From an uncultured bacterium (GTDB lineage: Bacteria > Actinomycetota > Coriobacteriia > Coriobacteriales > Coriobacteriaceae), in the NCBI GenBank assembly GCA_905214105.1, contig CAJMKK010000006.1:1-64000 (forward strand): a stretch of 64,000 nt of DNA, in the 5' to 3' direction. The notes below the pieces were generated by a model. It made no database searches. It was not told where the DNA came from and saw only the letters and a list, made by a program, of their open reading frames with translations. Made by a program: the position numbers and the translations under genes. Below are positions 7,883 through 17,786 of the stretch, piece by piece (the stretch's first letter is position 1; every line of letters begins with the position of its first letter).

Positions 7883-10762
7883 ATGTCTGATTCTTCTATC
7901 GTTATTCGCGGCGCGCGCGAGCATAACCTGCGCGATATCGATGTTTCCATTCCTCGTGACCAGCTCGTGGTCATAACCGGTCTTTCCGGATCGGGCAAGA
8001 GCTCGCTGGCGTTCGATACCATCTATGCCGAGGGCCAGCGCCGTTACGTCGAGAGCCTTTCGAGCTATGCACGTCAGTTTTTGGGCCAGATGGACAAGCC
8101 CGATCTGGACTCGATTGACGGCCTGTCGCCGGCTGTGTCGATCGATCAGAAGACGACGTCCAAAAACCCACGCTCGACGGTGGGCACCGTAACCGAGATT
8201 TACGACTATCTGCGTCTGCTGTTTGCTCGCGTGGGAACGCCGCACTGTCCTGAGTGCGGTCGTGTCATTGAACGTCAGACGACCGATCAGGTCGCCGATA
8301 AGGTGCTGGCGGCGGGGGAGGGCCGTCGCGCGTTTGTGTTGGCGCCGGTGGTTCGTGGACGCAAGGGCGAATATGCCAAGCTGTTTGAGGACCTGCGTGC
8401 GGAGGGCTTTAGCCGCGTGCGCGTCGACGGCGAGGTGCGCTCGCTTGACGACCCTATCGACCTGGACAAGAAGTTCAAACACGACATTGAGGTCGTGGTC
8501 GACCGTATCGTGATTCGACAGAACTCCCTGGGTCGCATCGCCGAGTCCGTTGAGCAGGCGACGGCACTGGCGCACGGTAACGTGAACGTGTACATGCTGC
8601 CCGACCGCGACGCTCCCGAGGGAACCGAGGGCGAGCTGCTGGAGTATTCGCTGGCACTGGCGTGCCCGGAGCACGGGCATTCCATCGACGACCTGCAGCC
8701 GCGCGATTTCTCGTTCAACGCGCCCTATGGCGCATGTCCCGAGTGCGATGGCCTGGGCTTTAAAAAGACAGTCGATGCCGAGGCGCTGATTGAAGACCCC
8801 TCAAAGTCGATTGCCGACGGAGTCTTTGGCAGCCTGTTCGGAAATTCCAACTATTATCCGCAGATTTTTGCCGCGGTCTGCAAACACTTTAAGGTGAGTG
8901 CCGATACGCCATGGGAAGACCTGCCCCCGCGGGTGCGTCGTGCGTTTTTGGATGGCATGGGCGACACGAAGATTTCGGTCGACTATCAAAAGCTCGACGG
9001 GCGTCGCAGCCAGTGGGACACTAAGTTCTCGGGTGTGCGCAACATCCTGTACGAGCGCTACAGCGAGACGACGAACGAGAACACCAAGGCTCGCTTGGAG
9101 AAATACATTCGCGAAGAGCCATGCTCGAGCTGTCACGGTGCTCGCCTGCGTCCCGAGATGCTTGCCGTCACCGTAGGCGGCAAGTCCATTTACGATGTCT
9201 GCTGCCTGTCGTGTCGCGAGTCGCTCGAGTTTTTTGAGGGCCTGGAGCTTACCGAGCGTCAGCGGTTTATCGGCGGGCGCATCGTCAAGGAGATCCTGGA
9301 GCGCCTGCGTTTTCTGGTCGACGTCGGACTCGACTATCTGACGCTCGATCGTGCCTCGGCGACGCTTTCCGGCGGTGAGGCCCAGCGCATTCGCCTGGCA
9401 ACGCAGATCGGCGCCGGCCTCATGGGCGTTCTGTACATTCTGGACGAGCCGTCGATCGGCCTTCACCAACGCGATAACGAGCGCCTGATCAAGACGCTCG
9501 AGCGCTTGCGCGATATCGGTAATACCGTTATCGTCGTCGAGCACGACGAAGATACAATTCGCGCTGCCGACTACGTGATCGATATGGGTCCCGGTGCGGG
9601 CGTTAACGGTGGACACGTGGTCGCCGCGGGAACGCCTGCCGATATCATGGCGTGCCCCGATTCCATGACGGGTGCCTATTTGACCGGCAAGCGGATGATC
9701 CGCGTGCCCGATGAGCGCCGCAAGCCCGGCCGTGGCTGTCTTAAGATCACGGGTGCCCGCGCTAACAACCTCAAAAACGTTACCGCCAAGATTGAGTTCG
9801 GTACGCTCACGGTCGTTACCGGTGTTTCGGGATCGGGCAAGAGCTCCCTGGTCACCGATACGATTGCGCCCGCTCTTACGAATGCCATTCATCGTTCGAC
9901 GCGTCCCGTGGGGCCGTACAAGAAGATTGAGAGCATCGAGTGCATCGATAAGGTAATCGATATCGACCAGTCACCGATCGGTCGCACGCCGCGTTCGAAC
10001 CCTGCGACCTATATTGGCCTGTGGGATGATCTGCGTGCGCTATTTGCAAGCACGCCGGAGTCGAAGGCGCGCGGCTACTCGCCGGGACGTTTCTCCTTTA
10101 ACGTAAGCGGCGGTCGCTGCGAGGCGTGCAAGGGCGATGGCCAGATCAAGATCGAGATGCACTTCCTTCCCGATATCTATGTCCCCTGTGAGGTATGTGG
10201 CGGTAAGCGTTATAACCGCGAGACACTCGAGGTTACCTACCGCGGCAAGACAATCTCGGACGTGCTCGACATGAGTGTCACCGAAGCACTGGCTTTCTTT
10301 GGGAATATCCCGCAGATTAAGCGCAAGCTGCAGACCCTATATGACGTGGGTCTGGGCTACGTGAGCTTGGGCCAGCCCGCTACGACGCTTTCGGGCGGCG
10401 AGGCGCAGCGCGTGAAGCTCGCCAAGGAGCTTCATCGTCGCCAGACAGGCAAGACGTTCTACATTTTGGACGAGCCCACAACCGGCCTTCATTTTGAGGA
10501 TGTTCGCCAGCTGCTCGACGTGTTGCAGCGCCTAGTCGATGCGGGCAACACTGTTCTGGTGATCGAGCACAACCTTGATGTCATCAAGGTTGCCGACCGC
10601 CTGATCGATATGGGTCCCGAGGGCGGCAATGGCGGCGGTACCGTCGTGGTCTCAGGCACGCCGGAACAAGTCGCGGCATGTTCGCAGAGCTACACGGGCA
10701 AGTTCTTGGCGCCGCTGCTCAAGCGTGACCGTGAGCGTCAGGCGCAGCTCGACGCGCAGTAA
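7883..10762 (+). CDS. uvrA: Excinuclease ABC subunit A
   Basis: The damage-recognising ATPase of nucleotide excision repair, which dimerises and loads UvrB. At 959 aa it has full length with two ABC modules. Walker A copies are [12 protein letters not shown] near the N-terminus and [13 protein letters not shown] in the second half, and two LSGGEAQR signatures are present. Zinc modules are visible as CPEC and CSSC in the first half and CEAC with CEVC in the second. ATG 7883 follows a purine-rich AGGAGGCAAGGAG stretch. It is transcribed alone, divergent from the Mrp operon, and a possible LexA site lies upstream. Confidence 0.98.
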   Translation: MSDSSIVIRGAREHNLRDIDVSIPRDQLVVITGLSGSGKSSLAFDTIYAEGQRRYVESLSSYARQFLGQMDKPDLDSIDGLSPAVSIDQKTTSKNPRSTVGTVTEIYDYLRLLFARVGTPHCPECGRVIERQTTDQVADKVLAAGEGRRAFVLAPVVRGRKGEYAKLFEDLRAEGFSRVRVDGEVRSLDDPIDLDKKFKHDIEVVVDRIVIRQNSLGRIAESVEQATALAHGNVNVYMLPDRDAPEGTEGELLEYSLALACPEHGHSIDDLQPRDFSFNAPYGACPECDGLGFKKTVDAEALIEDPSKSIADGVFGSLFGNSNYYPQIFAAVCKHFKVSADTPWEDLPPRVRRAFLDGMGDTKISVDYQKLDGRRSQWDTKFSGVRNILYERYSETTNENTKARLEKYIREEPCSSCHGARLRPEMLAVTVGGKSIYDVCCLSCRESLEFFEGLELTERQRFIGGRIVKEILERLRFLVDVGLDYLTLDRASATLSGGEAQRIRLATQIGAGLMGVLYILDEPSIGLHQRDNERLIKTLERLRDIGNTVIVVEHDEDTIRAADYVIDMGPGAGVNGGHVVAAGTPADIMACPDSMTGAYLTGKRMIRVPDERRKPGRGCLKITGARANNLKNVTAKIEFGTLTVVTGVSGSGKSSLVTDTIAPALTNAIHRSTRPVGPYKKIESIECIDKVIDIDQSPIGRTPRSNPATYIGLWDDLRALFASTPESKARGYSPGRFSFNVSGGRCEACKGDGQIKIEMHFLPDIYVPCEVCGGKRYNRETLEVTYRGKTISDVLDMSVTEALAFFGNIPQIKRKLQTLYDVGLGYVSLGQPATTLSGGEAQRVKLAKELHRRQTGKTFYILDEPTTGLHFEDVRQLLDVLQRLVDAGNTVLVIEHNLDVIKVADRLIDMGPEGGNGGGTVVVSGTPEQVAACSQSYTGKFLAPLLKRDRERQAQLDAQ

Positions 10763-10782
10763 AGAGACGTTGTAGTACCTAC

Positions 10783-10813
10783 GCGCCGCCGATTCCTTCT
10801 GATTCGGTGGCGC
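10783..10813 (+). terminator. Hairpin after uvrA
   Basis: GCGCCGCCGA and TCGGTGGCGC form a 10-bp stem with one mismatch, 20 bp after the uvrA stop. Only TT follows, so termination strength is unclear. Confidence 0.55.
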
Positions 10814-10895
10814 TTCTGTGTGTCGAGATGGCATATGCAGCGGAATTGGCCCTATACTTAATCCTTGCGTCGCTCTGCGAGGGAAAGGATGTGCC

Positions 10896-11396
10896 ATGGC
10901 AAAGGCTGTTAAGACGCCAAAAACCAATGCGATGCGCGAGCTGGAAAGCGCCGGTATCTCCTATATTCTCCATACGTACGAAGACGATGGCGATGAATCG
11001 TCAGGTCTGGGCGTCGCGATTTCTGAGCAGCTTGGCGAGGAGCCCGGTCAGGGATTTAAGACCCTGGTCTGCACGACGCCGTCCAACGACCATGTCGTGT
11101 GCTGCATTCCTGTTGCCGACGAGCTCGACCTCAAGGCCGCCGCGCGCGCTGCAGGCGAAAAGTCGCTGACCATGATGCATGTCAAAGATTTGCTTGCCGC
11201 GACGGGGTATGTCCGCGGCGGTTGCAGCCCGGTCGGTATGAAAAAACGCTTCCGGACGCTTATCGATGAGACATGCGTCCTTTGGGATACCATTTTTATC
11301 TCGGGCGGCAAGCGAGGCTATCAGCTTGAGCTTGCTCCCGATGACTTAGTTGCATTTTGCGGGGCGACGGTTGCCCCGATCACGAGAGAGGACTGA
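10896..11396 (+). CDS. ybaK: YbaK/EbsC-family Cys-tRNA(Pro) deacylase
   Basis: A 166-aa trans-editing enzyme of the YbaK/ProX superfamily, which hydrolyses Cys mischarged on tRNA-Pro. The segment RGGCSPVGMKKRFRTLIDE carries the family's conserved G-x-SP-x-G and the following lysines, and FKTLVCTT is the early conserved strand. The length is typical (about 155-170). ATG 10896 follows GGGAAAGGA. A TATACT at 10853-10858 could be its -10 box. It sits 3 bp before the murJ-like gene, with which it is likely cotranscribed, followed by uvrC. Confidence 0.88.
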   Translation: MAKAVKTPKTNAMRELESAGISYILHTYEDDGDESSGLGVAISEQLGEEPGQGFKTLVCTTPSNDHVVCCIPVADELDLKAAARAAGEKSLTMMHVKDLLAATGYVRGGCSPVGMKKRFRTLIDETCVLWDTIFISGGKRGYQLELAPDDLVAFCGATVAPITRED

Positions 11397-11399
11397 GCG

Positions 11400-13703
11400 A
11401 TGCCGCAGGAAGAACCAAAGTCCGGCGCTCACTTTGCAAAAGGGTCGGCTCCTCAGGCGCCCGCGCCCGAGGCCGCTTCGATCGATAACGAGATTCGAAA
11501 CGCCTGGTCTGCTGCCGCTGACCCGGGCGAGACGGCCGTGTACTTGCGTGCCGCCGGTGCCGGCACGGCGCTTCCCCGTACGGTTCTTTCTTCGGCTCGT
11601 CCCGATGAGACGGCTGTCTTTTTGGCCGCCGCTCAATCTAGCGCCAGCGTGATGCCGATCGCCTCCGAGGCTCCTCGTGCGCCGCGTCCCGATGAGACGG
11701 CGGTGTTTTTGATGGCGGCCCAGGGAAAGAGCGCGCCGCAGAGCGCCCCTGCCGTTCGTTCCGCCAAACCCGCGGCTCATGATGATGGCGAACCGCTTCT
11801 TTCGGATGACGAATGGTCGCCGCTTGGTTCGACCGATCCCGTCGAGGGCGTGGCCATCGACGGTGATGACGACTGGGACCCTCTGTCGTTTTCTGCCCGA
11901 ACCGTCGCCGCCAAAGAAGTTGACACGGTGTTTGGCGACCATGCCATATTCGATGATGATGCCGTATCCGGTAACAACATGCCGAACAGCGATGACGCCG
12001 CACCTGCTGATGACGCCGTTTTGGTTGACGACCCCTTTGCGATGACCGGCTCCTTTGCCGTCGTGGACGATTTACTGCCACAAGATGAGGTTCATGAGGA
12101 CTCTCAGGACGACGTAGACGATATGGGTTCGTCGGACTACTCCACGGTTGGTCGTTCTGCTGGCCTCATGACCGTGCTGACCATCGTGTCGCGCGTCACC
12201 GGGTTTATCCGCACGTGGGCCATGGCGGCCGCCATCGGCATGTCGCTGCTCTCGTCCTCCTATCAGGTTGCCAACAACCTGCCCAACATGCTCTACGAGC
12301 TCGTGATGGGCGGCATGCTCGTTACGGCGTTTTTGCCGGTGTATATGGGCGTGAGGCGCGAGCAGGGCCGCGAGGCATCGAACGAGTATGTCGGCAACCT
12401 GCTCGGTATTCTGCTTCTGCTGCTGGGCGGCATCTCGCTGCTGGGCACCGTGTTTGCTCCCGGCTTTATTTGGACGCAGTCGTTCCTTTCGGGCGATGGG
12501 GGCAGCATGGATACCGCTGCGTTCATGTTCCGCTTCTTTGCTATCCAAATTCTGTTTTATGGCTTGGGCTCGGTGTTCTCGGGCGTTCTCAACGCACACC
12601 GCGACTACTTCTGGTCGACGTTTGCCCCGGTTCTCAACAATGTCATCGTCATCGCCAGCTTTATGGGCTTTGCTCCCGTGTCTGCACAATTTGGCGAGCA
12701 GGCCGGTATTATCTTGATCGCAGCTGGTACGACCCTCGGCGTTTTTGTCCAGATGGCCTGCCAGATTCCCGCGCTTGGCAAGCATGGCGTACATCCTCAT
12801 ATCCATATCGACTTTAAGGACCCCGCGCTGCGACAGACGATTGCGCTTGGTATCCCGACGCTGCTCGCCACGGTGTGCATGTTTGTCTCGACCTCCATTA
12901 CCAATGCCGCCGCGCTGGTGGTGCAGCCCGAGACCGGCCCTTCCGTCATCGCATATGCGCGCCTGTGGTACACATTGCCCTATGCGCTGATCGCCGCCTC
13001 GCTTTCGACGGCGCTCTATACCGAACTGTCTCACGATGCACAGGAGAAGGATTACGACAGCGTCCGCACGGGCATTTCGCGCGGTGTCGCCCAGATGCTC
13101 TTTTTCCTGATTCCGTTTGCGCTGTACCTGATCGTCTTCGCCCGTCCGCTCAACATGATCTACTGCGCCGGCAAGTTCGATGAATCCGGTGTGGCGCTGG
13201 TGTCGGAGTTCCTTATCTATCTGGCACTTTCCCTGCCGCTCTACGGCGTGGTCGTGCTGATGCAGAAGAGCTTCTCGGCCCTGCTCGATATGAAACCTTA
13301 TAGCCGCTATTGCCTGTACTCCGCTATCGGTCAGGCCGGTTCGGTGCTGTTGTTTGGCGTGGTGCTGGGCTACGGCATGCCGGCAATTGCGCTTTCGTAC
13401 GTCGTTGACTACGTGGTTTTGGTCGGATGCTCACTGTGGTGGCTGCGCCGTCGTCTGCATGGCCTTCAGGTCAAGTCTATCCTGCACGGCGGTTTCTTCG
13501 GCCTACTGTTCGGTGGCTTGGGCGCTGCCGCGGGCGCCGGCGTCATGTGGGCACTCGAGCACTTTTTCGGAGTGCTTGGCAGCTCGATCCTAATTACCCT
13601 GGGCTACGTTTGTGTTGCAGGCGTCGTCTCGCTCGCTGTAACTTTTGGCCTTGCCTTCGTCTTTAAGATGCCCGAGGTCTCGGCGCTGCTTCGTCGCAAG
13701 TAG
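11400..13703 (+). CDS. murJ: MurJ/MviN lipid II flippase with long acidic repeat-bearing N-terminal extension
   Basis: From about residue 247 on, this is a typical polytopic MurJ-like flippase: the opening GLMTVLTIVSRVTGFIRTW, a YELVMGGMLVTAFLPV block and many hydrophobic segments, about 500 residues as expected. Its role would be to flip lipid II across the cytoplasmic membrane for peptidoglycan synthesis. The first ~247 residues are soluble, Ala/Pro/Asp-rich and predicted to be cytosolic and disordered. They contain three copies of a short motif at residues 42-52, 68-78 and 97-107 (P-D/G-E-T-A-V-F/Y-L-x-A-A). ATG 11400 is 3 bp after the ybaK stop, and the gene ends at the base before the uvrC start. 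Confidence 0.87.
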   Translation: MPQEEPKSGAHFAKGSAPQAPAPEAASIDNEIRNAWSAAADPGETAVYLRAAGAGTALPRTVLSSARPDETAVFLAAAQSSASVMPIASEAPRAPRPDETAVFLMAAQGKSAPQSAPAVRSAKPAAHDDGEPLLSDDEWSPLGSTDPVEGVAIDGDDDWDPLSFSARTVAAKEVDTVFGDHAIFDDDAVSGNNMPNSDDAAPADDAVLVDDPFAMTGSFAVVDDLLPQDEVHEDSQDDVDDMGSSDYSTVGRSAGLMTVLTIVSRVTGFIRTWAMAAAIGMSLLSSSYQVANNLPNMLYELVMGGMLVTAFLPVYMGVRREQGREASNEYVGNLLGILLLLLGGISLLGTVFAPGFIWTQSFLSGDGGSMDTAAFMFRFFAIQILFYGLGSVFSGVLNAHRDYFWSTFAPVLNNVIVIASFMGFAPVSAQFGEQAGIILIAAGTTLGVFVQMACQIPALGKHGVHPHIHIDFKDPALRQTIALGIPTLLATVCMFVSTSITNAAALVVQPETGPSVIAYARLWYTLPYALIAASLSTALYTELSHDAQEKDYDSVRTGISRGVAQMLFFLIPFALYLIVFARPLNMIYCAGKFDESGVALVSEFLIYLALSLPLYGVVVLMQKSFSALLDMKPYSRYCLYSAIGQAGSVLLFGVVLGYGMPAIALSYVVDYVVLVGCSLWWLRRRLHGLQVKSILHGGFFGLLFGGLGAAAGAGVMWALEHFFGVLGSSILITLGYVCVAGVVSLAVTFGLAFVFKMPEVSALLRRK

Positions 13704-15650
13704 GTGCGCGTGGCAGGTCACGACAACATTCCAACACTTGCCGAACAGGTTTCGCGCGTTCCCACGCAACCCGGCTGCTACCTTTGGAAAGATGCCAAGG
13801 GCGATGTCATCTATGTGGGCAAGGCAAAAAACTTGCGTGCCCGTATGCGTCAATACGTGACGCTGCAGGACGAGCGTCAAAAGATCCCGCTCATGATGCA
13901 GCTGGTGGCGAGCTTCGACTATATCGTGGTGGAGACCGAGCACGAGGCACTGGTGCTCGAGCGCAATCTGATTGGCCAGTACCATCCGTACTTTAACGTC
14001 GATCTCAAAGACGATAAAAGCTATCCCTTTATCGCCATTACCAAGGGCGACCTGTTTCCGGCTATTAAATACACGCGAGAGCGTCATAAACCGGGAACGC
14101 GCTATTTTGGCCCCTATACCGATAGCCGTGCGGCACGTGAGACCATCGATACGCTACGCAAGGTTATTCCTATTTGCTCGGCATCCTGTGCGGAATGGCG
14201 CCGCTGCCGCCGCATCGTCGAATCTCATAAGGGCGAAGAAGACATCGTCAATATGATTTGCGCGCAAAACGGGCGTCCCTGCTTTGACTACCATGTCGGG
14301 CGCGGGCCGGGCGCATGCGTCGGCGCGATTTCCCCTGCCGACTATGCCAAGAACGTCAAGCGTGTCGAACGTTTCTTGTCGGGCCATCGCAAGGATGTCG
14401 TCGACGAGCTTACGTCCGAGATGACGGAGGCAGCCGAGACGCTCGATTTTGAGCGTGCAGCGCGCGTCAAGCGTCGTCTGGAAGTCATTAGAGGCCTGGA
14501 CGATCGCCAACAGGTCGTTTTTCCATCAAGCGTCGATATCGATGTCATCGGCTTCTATCGCGAAGAGACTATCTCTGCCGCCTGCGTCTTTGTCGTTCGC
14601 GAGGGCCGAACGGTTCGAACTTGTGAGTTCATCCTCGATAAAGGCCTAGACGTCGATGAGGAAGAGCTTCAATCGGGCTTTCTTAAGCGCTATTACGACG
14701 AGACGGCTGATATTCCAGCCGAGATCAATCTCTCTGTCGAGCTTGAGGATGCCGAAGCGTTGGGGGAGTGGCTTGCGGGCAAGCGCGAGCGCTCTTGCCA
14801 TCTCCATAGGCCGCAGCGTGGCGAAAAGCACCGCCTGCTCGATATGGCTTCCAAAAATGCGCGCCATGCCCTCATGCGCTACATGATGCGTACGGGGTAT
14901 GCTGACGATCGCACCAATCAGGCGCTCCTGGAGCTCGAAAGTGCGCTGGCGCTGCCTGCGCCGCCGTTGCGCATCGAGTGCTTCGATATCTCGACGCTGC
15001 ACGGCACCTTTACCGTCGCTTCTATGGTGGTATTTACCAACGGCCGTGCCGACAAGGGCCAGTATCGTCGCTTTAAAATTCAGGCCGAATTGGACGAGGC
15101 GAACGACTTCGTATCGATGTCCGAGGTTCTGGGACGTCGCTATGCTCCTGAGCGCATGGCGGACGAGCGCTTTGGCTCGCGCCCCGATTTACTCGTTGTC
15201 GATGGCGGCAAGCCGCAATTGACCGCTGCAATTAAGCAACTTGAGGCGCTCGGCCTCGATATACCAGTTTGTGGCTTGGCAAAGGCCGATGAGGAGGTTT
15301 TCGTGCCGTGGGACGAGACTCCCGTCGTGCTGCCGACCGGCTCCGCTTCGCTTTATCTAATCAAGCAGGTTCGCGATGAATCCCACCGATTTGCGATTAC
15401 GTTCCACCGCGAGTTGCGCGATAAGGCTATGACGGTTTCGGTGCTTGACGATGTTCCAGGCGTGGGACCCACCAGAAAACGTGCCATTATGCGCCATTTT
15501 GGCTCGATGAAGCGTTTGCGCGCGGCAAGCGAGCAGGAGATTGCAGAAGTTCGAGGCGTTCCGGCCGATGTCGCCAAAGCGGTCCACGAGGCACTTGTTG
15601 CATGGAATGCCGAGCGCGTCCAGGCACCGGCCAACCGTTCCGAAAGCTAA
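13704..15650 (+). CDS. uvrC: Excinuclease ABC subunit C
   Basis: The dual-incision nuclease of nucleotide excision repair. The GIY-YIG domain covers about residues 1-95 (PGCYLWKDAKGDVIYVGKA), a UVR motif for UvrB contact lies near 240 (LDFERAARVKRRLEVI), the RNase H-like nuclease half includes ECFDISTLHGT and LLVVDGGKPQL, and a helix-hairpin-helix (DDVPGVGPTRKRAIMRHFG) ends the protein. At 648 aa the length is normal. Translation starts at a GTG directly after the murJ TAG with no strong ribosome site, suggesting coupling. In many actinobacteria rapZ follows; here an 11-kb sialic acid cluster intervenes. Confidence 0.96.
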   Translation: MRVAGHDNIPTLAEQVSRVPTQPGCYLWKDAKGDVIYVGKAKNLRARMRQYVTLQDERQKIPLMMQLVASFDYIVVETEHEALVLERNLIGQYHPYFNVDLKDDKSYPFIAITKGDLFPAIKYTRERHKPGTRYFGPYTDSRAARETIDTLRKVIPICSASCAEWRRCRRIVESHKGEEDIVNMICAQNGRPCFDYHVGRGPGACVGAISPADYAKNVKRVERFLSGHRKDVVDELTSEMTEAAETLDFERAARVKRRLEVIRGLDDRQQVVFPSSVDIDVIGFYREETISAACVFVVREGRTVRTCEFILDKGLDVDEEELQSGFLKRYYDETADIPAEINLSVELEDAEALGEWLAGKRERSCHLHRPQRGEKHRLLDMASKNARHALMRYMMRTGYADDRTNQALLELESALALPAPPLRIECFDISTLHGTFTVASMVVFTNGRADKGQYRRFKIQAELDEANDFVSMSEVLGRRYAPERMADERFGSRPDLLVVDGGKPQLTAAIKQLEALGLDIPVCGLAKADEEVFVPWDETPVVLPTGSASLYLIKQVRDESHRFAITFHRELRDKAMTVSVLDDVPGVGPTRKRAIMRHFGSMKRLRAASEQEIAEVRGVPADVAKAVHEALVAWNAERVQAPANRSES

Positions 15651-15742
15651 GCGCGCTTCTAAACAACTGATATACATGATTGGCCGATTATCAATCATTT
15701 GTTTCGCGGTGATTACCTGCCGATTTCGGGTTTTATTAACGC

Positions 15743-15752
15743 TAAAACGTTT
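15743..15752. promoter_or_regulatory. Operator-like AAAACGTTT motif upstream of the nan cluster
   Basis: TAAAACGTTT, with a CG centre as in LacI/CcpA-family operators, lies about 270 bp before the first nan gene. A full 14-bp palindromic version occurs before gap at 28450. A role as operator is inference from sequence similarity alone. Confidence 0.3.
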
Positions 15753-15815
15753 GACTAACCATGGTGAACAACACTGCTATCCTGCGGGTTGACGAAGACT
15801 GATATCTCACCTCGT

Positions 15816-15896
15816 CGATACATACTGTCTGTCGAATCATTTGTCAATGAATTCGGCGAACGGTAGTAAATACCGTTCAAGCGGATGTATGTATCG
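15816..15896 (+). promoter_or_regulatory. Structured element upstream of the nan cluster
   Basis: A perfect 10-bp inverted repeat (CGATACATAC at 15816-15825, GTATGTATCG at 15887-15896) encloses a second perfect 8-bp hairpin (15858-15865 with 15871-15878, loop GTAAA). It lies in the 365-bp gap between uvrC and the nan binding protein. It could be a regulator binding region or, if transcribed, a folded leader. No known riboswitch class was recognised. Another hairpin follows at about 15964-15985. Confidence 0.45.
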
Positions 15897-15918
15897 GTCG
15901 CCGAGCGCGGCACCTCAC

Positions 15919-15946
15919 TTGGGTTCGTCGGTAGGTAAGGTATATA
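15919..15946 (+). promoter_or_regulatory. Candidate promoter of the nan cluster
   Basis: TTGGGT (15919-15924) and TATATA (15941-15946) are 16 bp apart, 70 bp before the start of the binding protein. The -10 is good, the -35 mediocre. Confidence 0.4.
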
Positions 15947-16015
15947 TCGTCCGCAAGTTGCGCGGGGGCACGTCTAGGTGCTCCCGGGTAAGATTCTCTA
16001 TTGATAGGAGAAGAC

Positions 16016-17629
16016 ATGGCCATCATCAACAAGGGTATGTCCAGGCGTTCGTTCCTCGGCCTCACCGGCAGCGTCGCTGCTGTCGCAGGGCTTGGTCTCA
16101 CCGGCTGCGGTGGCAGCTCTAGCGACGAGGGTTCCGCTTCCGGTTCCACCGATTCCGCCAACCGTGGCGGCGGCGTGATCACCGCTGGTTCCGCTTACGC
16201 TCCGTCCAGCTTCGATCCCGCCAGCACCGGCTCCGCTGTGGGCCTGGGTGCTAACTGGCACGTCGTCGAGGGCCTCTACGGCATCGATTACCACGACTAC
16301 AGCACCTTCAACGAGCTCGCCACCGACGATCCCAAGTCTGTGGACGACACCACTTTCGAGGTCACCATCCGCAAGGGCGCCAAGTTCTCCGATGGCACCG
16401 AGGTCACCGCTGACGATGTCGTCGCTTCCTACACCGCTTGCGCCGCTTCTGCTACGTATGCTCCGTTCTTCCAGCCCTTCGAGTCCATCGAGGCCAAGGA
16501 CGCCAGCACCGTGACGGTCAAGACCAAGGTCCCCAACTTCTCCCTGCTCAAGGATCGTCTGGCCATCGTCCGCGTTACCCCGGCCACCCAGACCGAGGAG
16601 GATCGCGCCAAGCAGCCGATCGGCTCCGGCCCCTGGATGTACGACTCTATCTCCGATACCGAGATCACCCTGGTTCCCAACCCCGAGTACAACGGTGAGT
16701 ATGCTGCCGAGGATAAGAAGATCCAGTACAGCATCCTGACCGACCCCACCGCTCGCGTTACCGCTCAGCAGGAGGGCTCCACGCTCGTTATGGAGCTCGT
16801 TACCGCTGACGCCGTCGACCAGCTCGAGAGCGCCGGCTGCAAGATCGATAACGTTCAGGGTTTCGGCACCCGCTTCATCATGTTCAACGTCGCCAAGGAG
16901 CCTTGGAACAACGTCAAGGTCCGTCAGGCTGTCATGTATGCACTCGACACCGAGAAGATGGTCAGCAACACCTTCGCCGGCCTTGCCACCGCTGCCAGCT
17001 GCTACCTGCCCAAGAGCTTCACCAACTATCATGAGGCTTCCACGGTGTACAAGACCGACGCCAAGAAGGCCAAGAAGCTCATCGAGGAGTCTGGCATCAC
17101 CCCGGGTGCCATCACCCTGCGCACCACCGACAACGAGCAGATCAAGGGCATGGCCGCCCAGGTCAAGAACGACCTCGACGCTCTCGGCTTCGATGTGACC
17201 ATCCAGACCGATACCTCGCCGGCCACCTACGCTGCCATCGACGGCGGCGAGGCCTACGATATCCTCCTTGCCCCTGGCGATCCTTCCTGCTTCGGCGCCG
17301 ACCCCGACCTGCTGCTTAACTGGTGGTACGGCGACAACGTCTGGATGCAGACCCGTTGCCCGTGGAAGGAGTCCGCTGAGTGGCAGAAGCTCCACAGTCT
17401 CATGGACGAGGCTCTTGCCGCCGAGGGCGACGAGCAACAGAAGAAGTGGAACGAGTGCTTCGACATCATTGCCGACAACGCTGTTCTGTACCCCGTTGTC
17501 CACGTCAAGACCGTCTCCGCTTCCTGGGACGATCCGTCCACTGCGCCCAACGGCGAGGCCCTCGATGGCTTCAAGGGCATCGGCACGACGAGCATGTCCT
17601 TCAGGGGCGTCGCGACCGTCAAGGCGTAA
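16016..17629 (+). CDS. Tat-type lipoprotein, family 5 solute-binding protein of the sialic acid ABC transporter
   Basis: A 537-aa extracellular binding protein of the peptide/nickel/opine SBP_bac_5 family. The signal SRRSFLGL fits a twin-arginine motif and is followed by a hydrophobic stretch and the lipobox LTGC with Cys31, so it is probably exported by Tat and lipid-anchored. Conserved family segments include FDPAST, IRKGAKFSDGTEVTADDV and VRQAVMYALD. ATG 16016 follows TAGGAG. Dpp-type transporters for sialic acid are known (SatABCD of Haemophilus ducreyi, SiaEFGI of Corynebacterium glutamicum). The downstream lyase, kinase and epimerase make sialic acid the likeliest ligand here. A dipeptide ligand cannot be excluded from sequence. 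Confidence 0.85.
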   Translation: MAIINKGMSRRSFLGLTGSVAAVAGLGLTGCGGSSSDEGSASGSTDSANRGGGVITAGSAYAPSSFDPASTGSAVGLGANWHVVEGLYGIDYHDYSTFNELATDDPKSVDDTTFEVTIRKGAKFSDGTEVTADDVVASYTACAASATYAPFFQPFESIEAKDASTVTVKTKVPNFSLLKDRLAIVRVTPATQTEEDRAKQPIGSGPWMYDSISDTEITLVPNPEYNGEYAAEDKKIQYSILTDPTARVTAQQEGSTLVMELVTADAVDQLESAGCKIDNVQGFGTRFIMFNVAKEPWNNVKVRQAVMYALDTEKMVSNTFAGLATAASCYLPKSFTNYHEASTVYKTDAKKAKKLIEESGITPGAITLRTTDNEQIKGMAAQVKNDLDALGFDVTIQTDTSPATYAAIDGGEAYDILLAPGDPSCFGADPDLLLNWWYGDNVWMQTRCPWKESAEWQKLHSLMDEALAAEGDEQQKKWNECFDIIADNAVLYPVVHVKTVSASWDDPSTAPNGEALDGFKGIGTTSMSFRGVATVKA

Positions 17630-17691
17630 GGCTCGCTTGAGTCTGTATGCAGGATGTCGGTCGTTGGGACCGTATCCTCATAGTTGAAACA

Positions 17692-17725
17692 AAGACCCGG
17701 GCGGCAACGATGTCGCTCGGGTCTT
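17692..17725 (+). terminator. Attenuating hairpin between binding protein and permease
   Basis: AAGACCCGGGCG and CGCTCGGGTCTT form an 11-12 bp stem with one mismatch. The T-run is poor. Such hairpins commonly keep binding protein mRNA more abundant than that of the membrane subunits. Confidence 0.55.
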
Positions 17726-17786
17726 GTAATGAGTATCCGTACTCATATACCAGTTGGTCCTACCGACAAAAGAAAGGGGAGAGAAC

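Noticed and set aside
15998-17503. A 501-codon minus-strand frame opposite the nan binding protein
   Set aside because: Antisense shadow. The plus-strand gene has a ribosome site, lipoprotein signal and family motifs.
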